Shown: in pieces, positions 8,138 through 17,627 of the stretch
Layout of the letters: each line of letters starts with the position of its first letter
Numbering within the stretch: position 1 is the first letter of the stretch
Assembly: GCA_943787725.1 (NCBI GenBank)
Contig: CALSNM010000007.1
Coordinates: 1 to 64,000 of the forward strand
Source of the DNA: an uncultured Flavobacteriales bacterium
GTDB lineage: Bacteria > Bacteroidota > Bacteroidia > Flavobacteriales_D > Parvicellaceae
Reading direction: 5' to 3'
DNA: 64,000 bases
Translations under genes and position numbers: made by a program
Notes under the pieces: model-generated
Database searches by the model: none
Told to the model about the DNA's origin: nothing
What the model saw: only the letters and a program-made list of their open reading frames with translations

Positions 8138-10924
8138 ATGATGACAAAATATTTACTATTATTTGTTTTAATAGGTTTTGGGATAACAGGATTCTCGCAA
8201 AATAAATTTGAGGGAAATTTCTATCTTCAAAAATACTTATTAGAAAATTCAAACTCCTCTGAAAAGGTAGGTCTATTTGTAAAAGGTGACCTTTCCGAAA
8301 TTAAAAACATTACAAAACAACACAACGGAATATACCGTGGTTCTGTAAAAGGGTGGTATTATGTTCGAATTCCATCAAATGAATTGCAGGAATTTGTTGA
8401 AAATCAAAATATTTTAAATGTCAATTTTAGAGCATACCAAGGAACAGCATTAAACGACACAATGCGGGTAAACAACCGTATAAATGATATTCATTTGGGG
8501 GCAGCGCCCTTAAACACTTCTTTGGATGGTGATGGAGTTATTGTTGGTTTCATTGACACAGGCATTGACTTTTTACATCCTGACTTCATGAATCCTGACA
8601 GTAGCACGCGTGTTATGGCTTTATGGGACCAATCACTTGGCGTTAACCAATATACTCCGGCACAATATGGTTATGGGCAGCATTGGGACAGCACTCAAAT
8701 AAACCAAGGTTTATCAACAAATGTTGACATATGGGGCCATGGGTCAACTGTTGCAGGAGCAGCTTGTGGAAATGCATTTGCCAATGGAAAAAACAAAGGC
8801 GTTGCGCCCAAAACAGACATAATAATGGTTGAAACTGATGAAGCAGCAGCTGATTGGCTTTCCACAGTTGTAGATGCAGTAGAATATATTTACACAATTG
8901 CAGACTCTATTGGCAAACCTTGTGTCATTAATGCAAGTGTTGGAACATACTATGGCTCTCATGATGCACTTGACCCCTATGCCCTTTATATTGATAGTCT
9001 AATTAATGCGAAAAAAGGGCACTTATTTGTTGCGGCAGCTGGAAATTCCGGACATTTTGACCCCTACCACTTGCATACAGAAGTGACAGATACTTCGATG
9101 ACTTGGTTTCAACTAAACCCTACTTCGGCTTTTGGAGTTCCTACGGTATTCTTTGAAGTATGGGCTGACACTGCAGATTTAAACAATGTTAATTTTAGTA
9201 TTGGAGCAGATAAAGTCTATCCTAACCATAGTTTTAGAGGAAGGGGGCAGTTTTTTAATGCTGGTTCGATGCCTCAAAATGCTTTGACTTTTGACACCAT
9301 CAGAAACTTCAATGATGATATATTAGGAACCATTATGTACTGGTTTGAGCCTCGGGATGGCCAATACCTGTTGCAAGCTTATATGCAAGAACCTGATTCA
9401 GCTCAATATCATTTCAGGTTTGAGACTGCTGGAACCGGGAGTTTCGATATATGGACAACCGCTACATTTGGAACTTCAAATATGGAAAATCGAGCAGATA
9501 CGATTATTGGTTTTACGGAAATCAACAAATATGTTTATCCCGATACATTGCAAACAATTGTGAGCTCATTTCAATGTTCTCCAAATGTTATTACAGTAGG
9601 GAATTATGCAAATGACAGTGGTTATGTAAATAAACTAGGAAATTGGAACCCGGCAGGCGAAACAAGAGGCAAATTAGCAGCCAGTTCTAGCAAAGGACCA
9701 ACTCGTACCGGCTTAATTAAGCCAGAAATAGCTGCTTCTGGAGCAGTTACAAACAGTGCCTATCCTCTTTATCGAATAGCTCAGTTTGTAGCAAACAGCA
9801 CCGACGACGTTCTAGCCTTAGGCGGAATGCATTACCGCAATGGAGGAACCTCCATGTCCAGTCCGGTAGTTGCAGGAGTAGCTGCATTGTTTTTAGAACA
9901 ATGTCCAAAAGCAGATGCTAGCTATTTTAGCGATGCCTTAACAAATGCTGCCTATACAGACTCTTTTACAGGCGCAGTTCCAAATAATTCATTCGGATAT
10001 GGTAAATTAGATGGATTTGAAACTTTAATATACGCAAAAGAATTCGCAACTTTTTCTGGAAACAACTTAATATGTGAAGGTGACAGTAATCAATTTTCCA
10101 TTACTTCTACCAATGTCTCCTACCTCTGGGAATCCGGTGACACAACAAGTTTTCAATATTTTTCTGATAGCATTGAAACCTATTTTATGGTCACTAACTT
10201 AACAACTGGCTGTATTAGTGACACAATGAATATAACCACATCAGTTGCTGAAAAACCCACTTTGGAATGCTTAACAAACACCTATGATTTTTGTGAAAAT
10301 ACTTCTATTACAATATCAGAAAGCGGAGGGTTTAATTCTGTATTATGGAATGATGGACTAACAATCAATCCCAGGATTTTCACACAGGACTATGATGGAT
10401 ATATCCTAGGACTGGACACTAACTCTTGCGTAAGCGATACTTGCTTTATTACAGTTACAGAACAACCAAATCCAGCACAAGCAATAATTACAAATAACAA
10501 TACAGCTTTGTCTACAGCTGGAGGCTATGAAAGTTACCAATGGTATTTAGATGGTGCATTAATAGCAGGAGCCAATGACAGCGTTTACATCGCAATGCAG
10601 AATGGAAATTATCAGGTGGAAGTTTTTAATTCATTTGGATGCAGCACATTTTCGAGTATTACAACAATTTCAACCGTCGACATAAGTGAACATACAATCA
10701 ATGGAGCTATATACCCAAATCCGAATAACGGAACCTTTACAATTGAAACAAATCAATACAATGTCACCCTAAGCTTGTATAGCAGTTTAGGCAAACTAAT
10801 TTCAAGTACATATTTATCTGATTCAAGAATACATAATTATCGAAACTTATCTGCAGGAGCCTATTTTCTGCTAATTTCTGACGACTTACAAGTGGTTTGC
10901 AAGAAAATTGTTGTGCTTAAATAG
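8138..10924 (+). CDS. T9SS-secreted subtilisin-like serine protease (928 aa) with type A sorting domain
   Basis: Secreted S8 peptidase. A signal peptide (YLLLFVLIGFGITGFSQ) precedes a propeptide-like region. The catalytic domain has Asp in GFIDTGID (~residue 140), His in WGHGSTVAG (~201), the oxyanion Asn in VAAAGNSGH and Ser in GGTSMSSPVVAG (~572), with a large insert between His and Ser. Two Ig-like/SprB-type segments follow (ICEGDSNQFSI and FCENTSITISESGG). The C-terminus is a type A T9SS sorting domain (IYPNPNNGTFTIETNQ, SLGKLISS, SAGAYFLLISDD). It is intact, unlike the subtilase at 3.3 kb. PorV and PorU encoded in this window would export and process it. Confidence 0.92.
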   Translation: MMTKYLLLFVLIGFGITGFSQNKFEGNFYLQKYLLENSNSSEKVGLFVKGDLSEIKNITKQHNGIYRGSVKGWYYVRIPSNELQEFVENQNILNVNFRAYQGTALNDTMRVNNRINDIHLGAAPLNTSLDGDGVIVGFIDTGIDFLHPDFMNPDSSTRVMALWDQSLGVNQYTPAQYGYGQHWDSTQINQGLSTNVDIWGHGSTVAGAACGNAFANGKNKGVAPKTDIIMVETDEAAADWLSTVVDAVEYIYTIADSIGKPCVINASVGTYYGSHDALDPYALYIDSLINAKKGHLFVAAAGNSGHFDPYHLHTEVTDTSMTWFQLNPTSAFGVPTVFFEVWADTADLNNVNFSIGADKVYPNHSFRGRGQFFNAGSMPQNALTFDTIRNFNDDILGTIMYWFEPRDGQYLLQAYMQEPDSAQYHFRFETAGTGSFDIWTTATFGTSNMENRADTIIGFTEINKYVYPDTLQTIVSSFQCSPNVITVGNYANDSGYVNKLGNWNPAGETRGKLAASSSKGPTRTGLIKPEIAASGAVTNSAYPLYRIAQFVANSTDDVLALGGMHYRNGGTSMSSPVVAGVAALFLEQCPKADASYFSDALTNAAYTDSFTGAVPNNSFGYGKLDGFETLIYAKEFATFSGNNLICEGDSNQFSITSTNVSYLWESGDTTSFQYFSDSIETYFMVTNLTTGCISDTMNITTSVAEKPTLECLTNTYDFCENTSITISESGGFNSVLWNDGLTINPRIFTQDYDGYILGLDTNSCVSDTCFITVTEQPNPAQAIITNNNTALSTAGGYESYQWYLDGALIAGANDSVYIAMQNGNYQVEVFNSFGCSTFSSITTISTVDISEHTINGAIYPNPNNGTFTIETNQYNVTLSLYSSLGKLISSTYLSDSRIHNYRNLSAGAYFLLISDDLQVVCKKIVVLK

Positions 10925-10955
10925 TCAAAAAGTTTTCCTACCGAATATATATTTT

Positions 10956-10963
10956 TATTTTTG
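10956..10963 (+). promoter_or_regulatory. Probable -7 promoter box TATTTTTG of the DUF5606 gene
   Basis: A perfect TAnnTTTG match lies about 30 bp upstream of the ATG at 10995, giving a normal short leader. The -33 element is weak. Confidence 0.4.
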
Positions 10964-10994
10964 TCTCTAAGAAAATTTAATTTTAATACGAACT

Positions 10995-11468
10995 ATGAAT
11001 TTAAGTGGAATTATTGCTATTTCCGGAAAAGGTGGATTGTTTACTGTTGCTGGTCAAAGTAAAAGCAATGTTATCGTTGAATCAGTAATTGACGGAAAGA
11101 AATTTCCAGCTTTTTCATCAAACAGAATTAGTGCATTAGAGGATATTAGTATATACACTTACGAAGGTGATGAACTTCTATCCGACATATTTAAATTAAT
11201 TTTTGAGCAAGAAAAAGGGGGTAAAGCGCCAAGTCACAAAGACAACGTTGATGATTTAAAAAAATACTTAAGAGGTATTATTCCTGAGTATGATGAAGAA
11301 AGAGTATTTACTTCTGATATTAAAAAATTATTTCAATGGTACAATCTTTTGCATGGCTCGAACAAATTAGAGTTGAAAGAAAAGAAAAACGAAGATAAAG
11401 TTGAAAATAAAGAAGCGCCTCAAAAAACTGAAGCTGCTGCGAAAAAAGCCTCCGAAAAAAGCCTCTAA
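10995..11468 (+). CDS. DUF5606 domain-containing protein
   Basis: Small cytoplasmic protein widespread in Bacteroidota, function unknown. The N-terminus MNLSGIIAISGKGGLFTVAGQ and the following IVESVIDGKKFPAFSSNRISALEDISIY are the family signature (about residues 1-60). A predicted helical region follows and the tail is Lys/Ala/Glu-rich and disordered. The last codons look shifted: in another frame the tail reads PPKKASKKK and stops at 11478, which fits the low-complexity tails of homologues better, so an A-run indel near 11450 is possible. A strong terminator follows. Confidence 0.8.
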   Translation: MNLSGIIAISGKGGLFTVAGQSKSNVIVESVIDGKKFPAFSSNRISALEDISIYTYEGDELLSDIFKLIFEQEKGGKAPSHKDNVDDLKKYLRGIIPEYDEERVFTSDIKKLFQWYNLLHGSNKLELKEKKNEDKVENKEAPQKTEAAAKKASEKSL

Positions 11469-11501
11469 GAAGAAATAAAAAATTTACATTGTACGAAAAA
11501 A

Positions 11502-11533
11502 GCCACTAATGAAATCATTAGTGGCTTTTTTTT
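11502..11533. terminator. Bidirectional intrinsic terminator between the DUF5606 gene and pdhC
   Basis: A perfect 10-bp stem GCCACTAATG/CATTAGTGGC with an AAAT loop is flanked by A-runs on the left and T-runs on the right, so it can end transcription from both convergent genes. Confidence 0.85.
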
Positions 11534-11547
11534 GTTTCTATTTTGAA

Positions 11548-12837
11548 CTATATACTTTGTTTACCTAATAGTAATACAGGGTTCTCCATGTAGTTTTTAA
11601 AGTCTTTTAAGAAAGCCGAACCAACAGCGCCATCCACCACACGGTGGTCACAACTTAACGTCACTTTCATAATATTTCCCGGAACTATTTCTCCATTTTT
11701 CACAACTGGAACGGCATTGATCCCACCTATCGCCAAAATACATGCATCAGGCGGATTCACAATAGCTGTAAAGCTTTCTATACCCATCATTCCTAGGTTA
11801 GAAATAGTAAATGTATTTCCTTCCCATTCCTCAGGTTGTAATTTTTTATCCTTTGCTTTTTGAGCAAGTTCTTTTACCTCAGCTCCAATTTGCGTTAATG
11901 ATTTGCCATCAGCAAAACGAACAACAGGAACCAACAAACCGTCGGGAACAGCAACAGCTACTCCGATATGAATATGATCGTTTCTTCGAATAAAGTCACC
12001 ATACCAAGCAGAATTCACATCAGGATTATCTTTTAAGGCTGCAGCACAAGCTTTTACCACCATATCATTAAATGATACTTTTTGAGGAGCTATCATTTTA
12101 TTAATAGACACTCTTGCCGCCATTGCATTATCCATATCAATAGATACATTCAAATAAAAATGAGGAGCTGTAAACTTACTCTCCGCTAAACGTGAAGCAA
12201 TTACTTTTCTCATTTGAGAAACAGTCTCATCTGTATAGCTTTCTGTTCCGACAAATGAAGTTCCACCACCTTGATAATTATCAATATCTCTTTTTACTAT
12301 TCGACCACCTTCACCCGTACCTTGAATAAAAGAAAAGTTAATTCCTCTTTCTTGGGCTAATCTTTTAGCTAATGGAGATATTTTAACCTTACCTCCACTA
12401 ACAGCATTTGCTGGTGGATATTTAACAGGATTGCTAGCTGCACCTTCCACCGGAGATTTTACTATCACCTCTTTCTTTAAAGAAGGCGCAGGAGTTGGAG
12501 TTGGAGTTGGAGTTGGAGTTGGAGCTTCTGTGACAGGTTCATCTTTGTCCTCAGTTACAGAATCAGCTTCTGCTTTTAATATTGCTTCAATGTTTTCGTC
12601 TTTCTTACCTAATACAGCTAGGATAGAATCAATAGGAGCTGCTTTACCTTTGTCAACGCCAATGTGCAGCAAAACCCCTTCTTGAAATGCTTCAAACTCC
12701 ATTGTCGCTTTATCTGTTTCGATTTCAGCTAACAAATCACCCGTTTCAACATTGTCTCCTACTTTTTTATGCCATTCCGCAACAACCCCTTCAACCATGG
12801 TGTCACTTAATTTGGGCATTCTTACAATTTCCGCCAT
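11548..12837 (-). CDS. pdhC: Pyruvate dehydrogenase complex dihydrolipoamide acetyltransferase (E2)
   Basis: Core of the pyruvate dehydrogenase complex; transfers acetyl from lipoyl-lysine to CoA. Domain order: one lipoyl domain (residues ~1-77, lipoylated Lys in ETDKATMEF), a linker with a PTPTPTPTPTP stretch, the peripheral-subunit-binding domain (ISPLAKRLAQERG, ~150-185) and the catalytic domain ending in DHRVVDGAVG with the active-site His. Many Bacteroidota E2 proteins carry two lipoyl domains; this one has one. It lies 35 bp after pdhA in the same direction. The PT stretch is encoded by a GGAGTT-type tandem hexamer. Confidence 0.94.
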   Translation of the reverse strand: MAEIVRMPKLSDTMVEGVVAEWHKKVGDNVETGDLLAEIETDKATMEFEAFQEGVLLHIGVDKGKAAPIDSILAVLGKKDENIEAILKAEADSVTEDKDEPVTEAPTPTPTPTPTPAPSLKKEVIVKSPVEGAASNPVKYPPANAVSGGKVKISPLAKRLAQERGINFSFIQGTGEGGRIVKRDIDNYQGGGTSFVGTESYTDETVSQMRKVIASRLAESKFTAPHFYLNVSIDMDNAMAARVSINKMIAPQKVSFNDMVVKACAAALKDNPDVNSAWYGDFIRRNDHIHIGVAVAVPDGLLVPVVRFADGKSLTQIGAEVKELAQKAKDKKLQPEEWEGNTFTISNLGMMGIESFTAIVNPPDACILAIGGINAVPVVKNGEIVPGNIMKVTLSCDHRVVDGAVGSAFLKDFKNYMENPVLLLGKQSI

Positions 12838-12872
12838 TTCAAATTATTTCTTTCCGTTATTCCTCGCTAGAT

Positions 12873-13919
12873 TTAATCTTTGTATTCCATTATATAAGGG
12901 TAATCGCCAATATATACATCTTCATAAAGTTCATTTGCTTCCGGTTCTGGAGAATCTTCAGCAAATTTCACAGACTCATCAATGACGTCTTTAACTTTTT
13001 GAATGATTTTTTCAATTTCTTTATCAGTAGCCAATTTGTTTGTTTTAATCGTGCTTAAAACTTTATCAATTGGGTCTTGGTTTTTAAAATCTTCAACCTC
13101 TTGTTTGGTTCTGTATTTCTGTGGATCAGACATTGAATGACCTTTGTATCTGTAGGTTCTAATATCCAGCAAAACCGGGCCCTTACCTGCACGAACATGA
13201 ACACATGCATCTTCAATCGCTTCATGCACTGCTTCTATAGTCATACCATCAACAACAAAAGAAGGCATTTGATAGGAATCTCCAATTGTAGACATATCCA
13301 TAACATTGGTTGTTCTTTCTACAGAAGTTCCCATTGCGTAGTTATTATTTTCAATAATAAAAACAACCGGTAATTTCCAAGTCATCGCCATATTAAATGT
13401 TTCGTGCAAGGCTCCTTGACGAGCTGCTCCATCGCCAAATGAACAAAAGGTAACATTTTTAGTTCCTTTATATTTTTCAGCAAATGCTATACCAGCGCCC
13501 ATTGGAATTTGTGCACCGACAATACCATGCCCTCCCATTAAACCACTTTCTTTGTGAAACATATGCATAGAACCACCCTTCCCCTTCGAGAGTCCCGTAG
13601 TCTTCCCGTAGAGTTCAGCCATCATATATTTTGGATGCACTCCCAATGCAATTGGGTGCGCATGGTCTCTGTAAGCAGTAATATGCTTATCTCCTTTTTC
13701 AGAACCAGAAACAGTGCCCGTTACCAGGGCCTCTTGTCCTATATACAAATGACAAAAGCCTCCAAATTTCTGTTGAATATATAGATGCCCTATTCTTTCC
13801 TCAATCTTACGCATCAATAGCATATCTTCGTACCATTTCAAATATTGCTTTTTGCTATATTTCAGTTTAGCAGGGGATTTTGCTGCTGCTTTGCTTTTTG
13901 CTATAGTTTTTGTTGCCAT
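12873..13919 (-). CDS. pdhA: Pyruvate dehydrogenase E1 component, alpha subunit
   Basis: TPP-dependent decarboxylase subunit of the pyruvate dehydrogenase complex. The TPP-binding motif is GDGAARQG through IENNNYAMG, and the phosphorylation-loop-like region YRYKGHSMSDPQKYR is conserved. The 348-residue length includes a Lys/Ala-rich N-terminal extension (~20 residues). The E1 beta gene is not adjacent and must lie elsewhere, as is common in flavobacteria. It sits in the order cdd-pdhA-pdhC, an arrangement often found beside porV/porU in gliding Bacteroidota. Confidence 0.94.
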   Translation of the reverse strand: MATKTIAKSKAAAKSPAKLKYSKKQYLKWYEDMLLMRKIEERIGHLYIQQKFGGFCHLYIGQEALVTGTVSGSEKGDKHITAYRDHAHPIALGVHPKYMMAELYGKTTGLSKGKGGSMHMFHKESGLMGGHGIVGAQIPMGAGIAFAEKYKGTKNVTFCSFGDGAARQGALHETFNMAMTWKLPVVFIIENNNYAMGTSVERTTNVMDMSTIGDSYQMPSFVVDGMTIEAVHEAIEDACVHVRAGKGPVLLDIRTYRYKGHSMSDPQKYRTKQEVEDFKNQDPIDKVLSTIKTNKLATDKEIEKIIQKVKDVIDESVKFAEDSPEPEANELYEDVYIGDYPYIMEYKD

Positions 13920-13939
13920 CAGTTATTAATATTGGTGCA

Positions 13940-13947
13940 CAAATATA
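13940..13947 (-). promoter_or_regulatory. Probable -7 promoter box TATATTTG of pdhA
   Basis: The minus strand reads TATATTTG, a perfect TAnnTTTG, 20 bp before the pdhA ATG, in the gap after cdd. It suggests that pdhA-pdhC can be transcribed independently of cdd. Confidence 0.45.
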
Positions 13948-13999
13948 AATTAAATTCTCATCGGTTTTGAAGTATTACCTACTACTATTTAGAAATATT

Positions 14000-14482
14000 C
14001 TACAATGCTTTAGTTTCAAATGCCAACGGAAGCAGTTCTGTTACAGTATCAAATATAAACACTTCTCCTTCTTCTCCTTTTAAAATCATTTCAATATTTG
14101 TGTTTTGAATTCGTTCATACTCCGACATCACTTGTCTACACGCTCCACAAGGCGAAACAGGTTCCATCAATTTTACAGAAGAGGCTTTAGCTGTTATGGC
14201 TATCTTTATAACTTTAACACCGGGATAATTTGCCTTACAATAATATAACGCAACTCTTTCTGCACACATAGATGAAGGAAATGCTATATTTTCCTGATTG
14301 TTTCCAAGAATAATTTCACCGTTTTCAAGCAACAAAGCAGCTCCAACTTTAAACCCTGAATACCTAGCATAAGCATTTCCTAAGCTTTTTTCCGCTGCTA
14401 ACATTAAATCAGCATCGGACTTATCTAACTCTGCTGCATTAGCGTAAATTCTATAGCTAATGTTTAAATCTCCTTTTCTCAT
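14000..14482 (-). CDS. cdd: Cytidine deaminase
   Basis: Zinc enzyme of pyrimidine salvage (cytidine/deoxycytidine to uridine/deoxyuridine). The zinc and catalytic motifs are SSMCAERVALYYC (Cys-Ala-Glu) and PCGACRQVM. The 160-residue length is normal for the homotetrameric type with a short N-terminal extension (MRKGDLNISYRIY). It is the first gene of the leftward cdd-pdhA-pdhC run. About 190 bp separate it from the divergent VTC-domain gene; I see nothing recognisable in that gap. Confidence 0.93.
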   Translation of the reverse strand: MRKGDLNISYRIYANAAELDKSDADLMLAAEKSLGNAYARYSGFKVGAALLLENGEIILGNNQENIAFPSSMCAERVALYYCKANYPGVKVIKIAITAKASSVKLMEPVSPCGACRQVMSEYERIQNTNIEMILKGEEGEVFIFDTVTELLPLAFETKAL

Positions 14483-14676
14483 ATATTTTATTGTTGGCGA
14501 TTAATTTACACTAAAAATGCAATTTTCAATCAGGCGTATTTTTAAATCAGCTGTTTCATTAACTGAATTATTATTAAACGACCGTTGCTAATACCTAATA
14601 GTTAATAATAAATCATAGCCCGCTAATTTAAGCAGTATTTTTTACTTTATTTTTAATATTTTAGCAAACAAACCAA

Positions 14677-15429
14677 TTGAATCGTATTTTAGACATATTA
14701 CAAAAGTTCGAATCTACATCCCTCAAGGAGATGGACACTGTTAAATTACTGAACAGAACCGACACAAAATTTGTGATTCCAAAAAATCTATTTGTAACAA
14801 TATTGCCCTTTTTAAAAGAGCACTACAAGGTTTTAGAAATTAAAGATAAAAGAGTAGCTCAATATAAAACACTCTATTTCGACACAGATAATTTTGATTT
14901 TTACACGCATCATCATAATGGATGGCCAAACCGTTATAAAGTACGAATGAGAAAATATGTTGATTCAGCTTTATGTTTTCTAGAAATCAAAAACAAGAAA
15001 AAAGGGAGAACCGTGAAAAGTCGAATCAAAATTGTTGATTTTGAAGAAGAGATGTCGAATAATTCAATAAACTTTGTCAATGGTGTAATTCCTCACGAAA
15101 TTAAACTGGAAAAGAAATTATGGAATTCCTTTTATAGAATTACACTCGTTAACAAAACAGATATGGAAAGGCTTACACTTGACATTGGGTTAGGCTTTCA
15201 ATGGAAGGAGAAAAATCACACTCTGGAAAACACGATAATTGGAGAAGTGAAACAAGAAAAAGTCAATCGAAACTCCCCGTTTATGCTATTGATAAAAGAA
15301 AATGGAATTAGACCAATGCGTGTTAGCAAGTATTGCATAGGAGCAAAAATTTTATACCCAGAGTTAAAAAACAATAGATTTAAACATAAACATTTACACA
15401 TAAATAAAATAAATGAATTGGTTAGTTGA
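14677..15429 (+). CDS. VTC-domain polyphosphate polymerase-like protein
   Basis: Tunnel-fold (triphosphate tunnel metalloenzyme superfamily) protein of the VTC type, which in other organisms makes polyphosphate from nucleotide. Visible features are LNRTDTKFVIPK, the basic strand RYKVRMRKYVDSALCFLEIKNKK, the TLYFDT strand and GEVKQEK near the end, giving the alternating Lys/Arg/Glu of the tunnel wall. A TTG at 14677 is the likely start because homologues begin ~15 residues before EMDTVKLLNRTD; the next ATG (14730) would remove conserved helix residues. It overlaps the DUF4956 gene by 17 bp, a pairing known from many bacteria. Confidence 0.82.
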   Translation: MNRILDILQKFESTSLKEMDTVKLLNRTDTKFVIPKNLFVTILPFLKEHYKVLEIKDKRVAQYKTLYFDTDNFDFYTHHHNGWPNRYKVRMRKYVDSALCFLEIKNKKKGRTVKSRIKIVDFEEEMSNNSINFVNGVIPHEIKLEKKLWNSFYRITLVNKTDMERLTLDIGLGFQWKEKNHTLENTIIGEVKQEKVNRNSPFMLLIKENGIRPMRVSKYCIGAKILYPELKNNRFKHKHLHINKINELVS

Positions 15430-16207
15430 AATATATAACACAGGAATGTTTGATTTTCTAATGGATGGAGATGCAAATGAAACAATTAAAGGGTTAGCGA
15501 AAACTATTGAGGATAGCGCGGATGGAATTAAAGATGTAATTAAGCAATCCAAAGAAAGTTCTTCTGGTGGTTTTTTAGGAGTTCCCTTATTTGAAAATGA
15601 TTTTTGGAAATTGGCATTCAAATTCGGGATGAACTTAAGTGTCATTCTAATAATTGTCAGAGCTATTTATTATCCAATAGCGAAGAGAAAGGACTATCTT
15701 TTTACATATATAATGATCAGCCTGGTAATTTTTATGATCTGTTTTACGCTTAAGAAGTTTGAGATGGGAATGGGAATGGCCTTAGGATTGTTTGCCATAT
15801 TCGGAATAATAAGATATCGAACAGACCCTATTCCAATTAAAGAAATGACCTATTTATTTATCGTTATAGGTGTTTCTGTTATCAATGCACTGTCGAATAA
15901 GAAAATGAGCTACGCTGAGTTGGCTTTTACGAATGCTGCAATTATAGGAGTAACATACGGCCTTGAAAAAATCTGGTTATTAAGACATGAATCTAGAAAG
16001 GTGATAACTTTTGAAAAAATAGATTTGATAACACCTGAAAAACACAATGAATTGCTTGCCGACCTTGAAAAAAGGACGGGATTGAAAATAACACGATTTG
16101 AAATAGGTAAGATTAATTTCTTAAACGATACTGCCCAAGTCTTTATCTATTATAATGAAGATGAGCAAAAAGGACACTTTAGAGATGAGGGAATAAGTAA
16201 CAGCTAG
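15413..16207 (+). CDS. DUF4956 domain-containing membrane protein
   Basis: Integral membrane protein with about four hydrophobic helices (LAFKFGMNLSVILIIVRAI, YIMISLVIFMICFTL, MALGLFAIFGII and MTYLFIVIGVSVI) and a C-terminal cytoplasmic domain of about 80 residues. The motif FGIIRYRTDPIPIKEMTYLF is the DUF4956 core. It overlaps and follows the VTC gene. Its role is unproved; the constant pairing suggests that it works with the polyphosphate-polymerase-like protein at the membrane. Its 264 residues include an N-terminal soluble stretch of ~60. Confidence 0.85.
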   Translation: MNWLVEIYNTGMFDFLMDGDANETIKGLAKTIEDSADGIKDVIKQSKESSSGGFLGVPLFENDFWKLAFKFGMNLSVILIIVRAIYYPIAKRKDYLFTYIMISLVIFMICFTLKKFEMGMGMALGLFAIFGIIRYRTDPIPIKEMTYLFIVIGVSVINALSNKKMSYAELAFTNAAIIGVTYGLEKIWLLRHESRKVITFEKIDLITPEKHNELLADLEKRTGLKITRFEIGKINFLNDTAQVFIYYNEDEQKGHFRDEGISNS

Positions 16208-16235
16208 TTCCGTAGCATTTACCAGAATTAAAAAA

Positions 16236-16266
16236 AGCCGCTTGCTAATTGCAGGTGGCTTTTTTT
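16236..16266. terminator. Intrinsic terminator between the DUF4956 gene and porV
   Basis: AGCCGCTTGC and GCAGGTGGCT pair with one or two wobbles around a short AATT-type loop, with A-runs before and T-runs after, so it can serve both convergent units. Confidence 0.75.
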
Positions 16267-16287
16267 CAAATCTTCGTTTCTAATACT

Positions 16288-17566
16288 TTAAATACTACTT
16301 TCACTATCTACATCACCAAAGTTAAACCTTAGTGTAAAACGCAATGTATTTGCTAAAGGACTTGCTTGTGTTAAGGCCAATAAATAAGATAAATCTAATT
16401 CAAAAACACTATACCTGATACCAGCTCCAAGAGACACAAATCTTCTATTTCCTTTAGACCAATGCTCATGAAAATACCCCGCTCTAATTGCTAATAAATT
16501 GTTGTATAAATACTCTGCTCCCACAGATATGTTTACCTCTCTCAATTCTTCTTTAAATTTAGTTCCTTTTAATACCTCGGTTGTATTTCCATCTTCATCT
16601 ATAACAACATCCCCTGGAGCATCACTAAACGAGCCAAATATTCCGGAAGCAACACCCACATTTGGATCTTTACCTGAAAATATTACCGGACCATCTGTTC
16701 CAAAAACAGTAGAACCATTCTCTTGCAGATATACAGGTTGAGTAGGAACCAATAACTTGTTTGCATCTAACGCTACCGTCAATTTATTAAACTCATCTAA
16801 GTCTAGGTTAAAAGCGGACCCTAACCGCATATTAGTTGGAATAAAATCTCTATTCGCAGCATCCGTGTAAGACATCTTTGCTCCAATATTTGAAATATTT
16901 AATCCATAAGCAACATTAGCATCCTTACCCGAAACTTCAAATGTTTCTGTTTCATAATATGCAGATATGTCTACAGCGACAGACTGACCAGCTTTTACAT
17001 CAGCTCCTGTAGAAGAAATCCCTCCAGTTAAATTTGAATATATATATCTAGCTGCAAGCCCAGCGCCGAATCGTTCCCCTAGCTTTCTAGAATATGTTCC
17101 GTCTAATGCAAATTCATTTGGTTTAAAGTTACGTATCTCTTGGCCATAATTATTTGTAAAAGTGATATCTCCTAAAGAAAAATACCGTAAAGAGAAGCCA
17201 ATCGCAGAATTCTTGTCTAATTTCTTGTATCCTGATAAATAAGCAAGGTTGATATCATTTACCAAAGCTCTTAACCAAGGAGAATAAGACAAAGAAAAAC
17301 CCATATCCTTATCATCATCAATAAAAGCTAGTTTAGCAGGGTTCCAGTGGATAGAATTTGCATCTGGAGATAATGCTACACCAACGTCTCCCATTGCCCC
17401 GGAACGAGAATCAGGGGAAATAAGTAAAAAAGGAACCGCAGTTGTTATCGTATTGATATCCGAACCCGTTTCTGCTCCGCTTAAATTTACTTGAGCCTTA
17501 GCGGATACTGATAAAAGCAGAGCACTAATAAGGATTCATTGATATTGATTTTAATCTCATTTTCAT
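16288..17566 (-). CDS. porV: Type IX secretion system outer-membrane protein PorV (LptO), frameshifted in signal peptide as read
   Basis: FadL-like outer-membrane barrel that escorts T9SS cargo from the translocon to the PorU attachment complex. The body (GAMGDVGVALSPDANSIHWN onward) matches the family, with many barrel strands and the C-terminal LRFTLRFNFG. The ORF track starts at 17394, but the same frame continues upstream through NLSGAETGSDINTITTAVPF. One extra A near 17535 separates it from MKMRLKSISM, so the true start is 17566 or 17560 and the signal peptide reads ILISALLLSVSAKAQ. It lies just downstream of porU in the same direction. Confidence 0.9.
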
Positions 17567-17589
17567 TATTTGGGTTTTCAATAGAACAG

Positions 17590-17597
17590 CAAATATA
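17590..17597 (-). promoter_or_regulatory. Probable -7 promoter box TATATTTG of porV
   Basis: The minus strand carries TATATTTG 24 bp before the corrected porV start, in the gap between porU and porV. This suggests porV has its own promoter in addition to read-through from porU. Confidence 0.4.
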
Positions 17598-17627
17598 CGC
17601 AATTTGTTACTTACTTATTGTTCATGC

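Noticed and set aside
12431-12685. Plus-strand ORF with GVGVGVGVGVG stretch
   Set aside because: It is the complement of the PTPTPT linker of pdhC.
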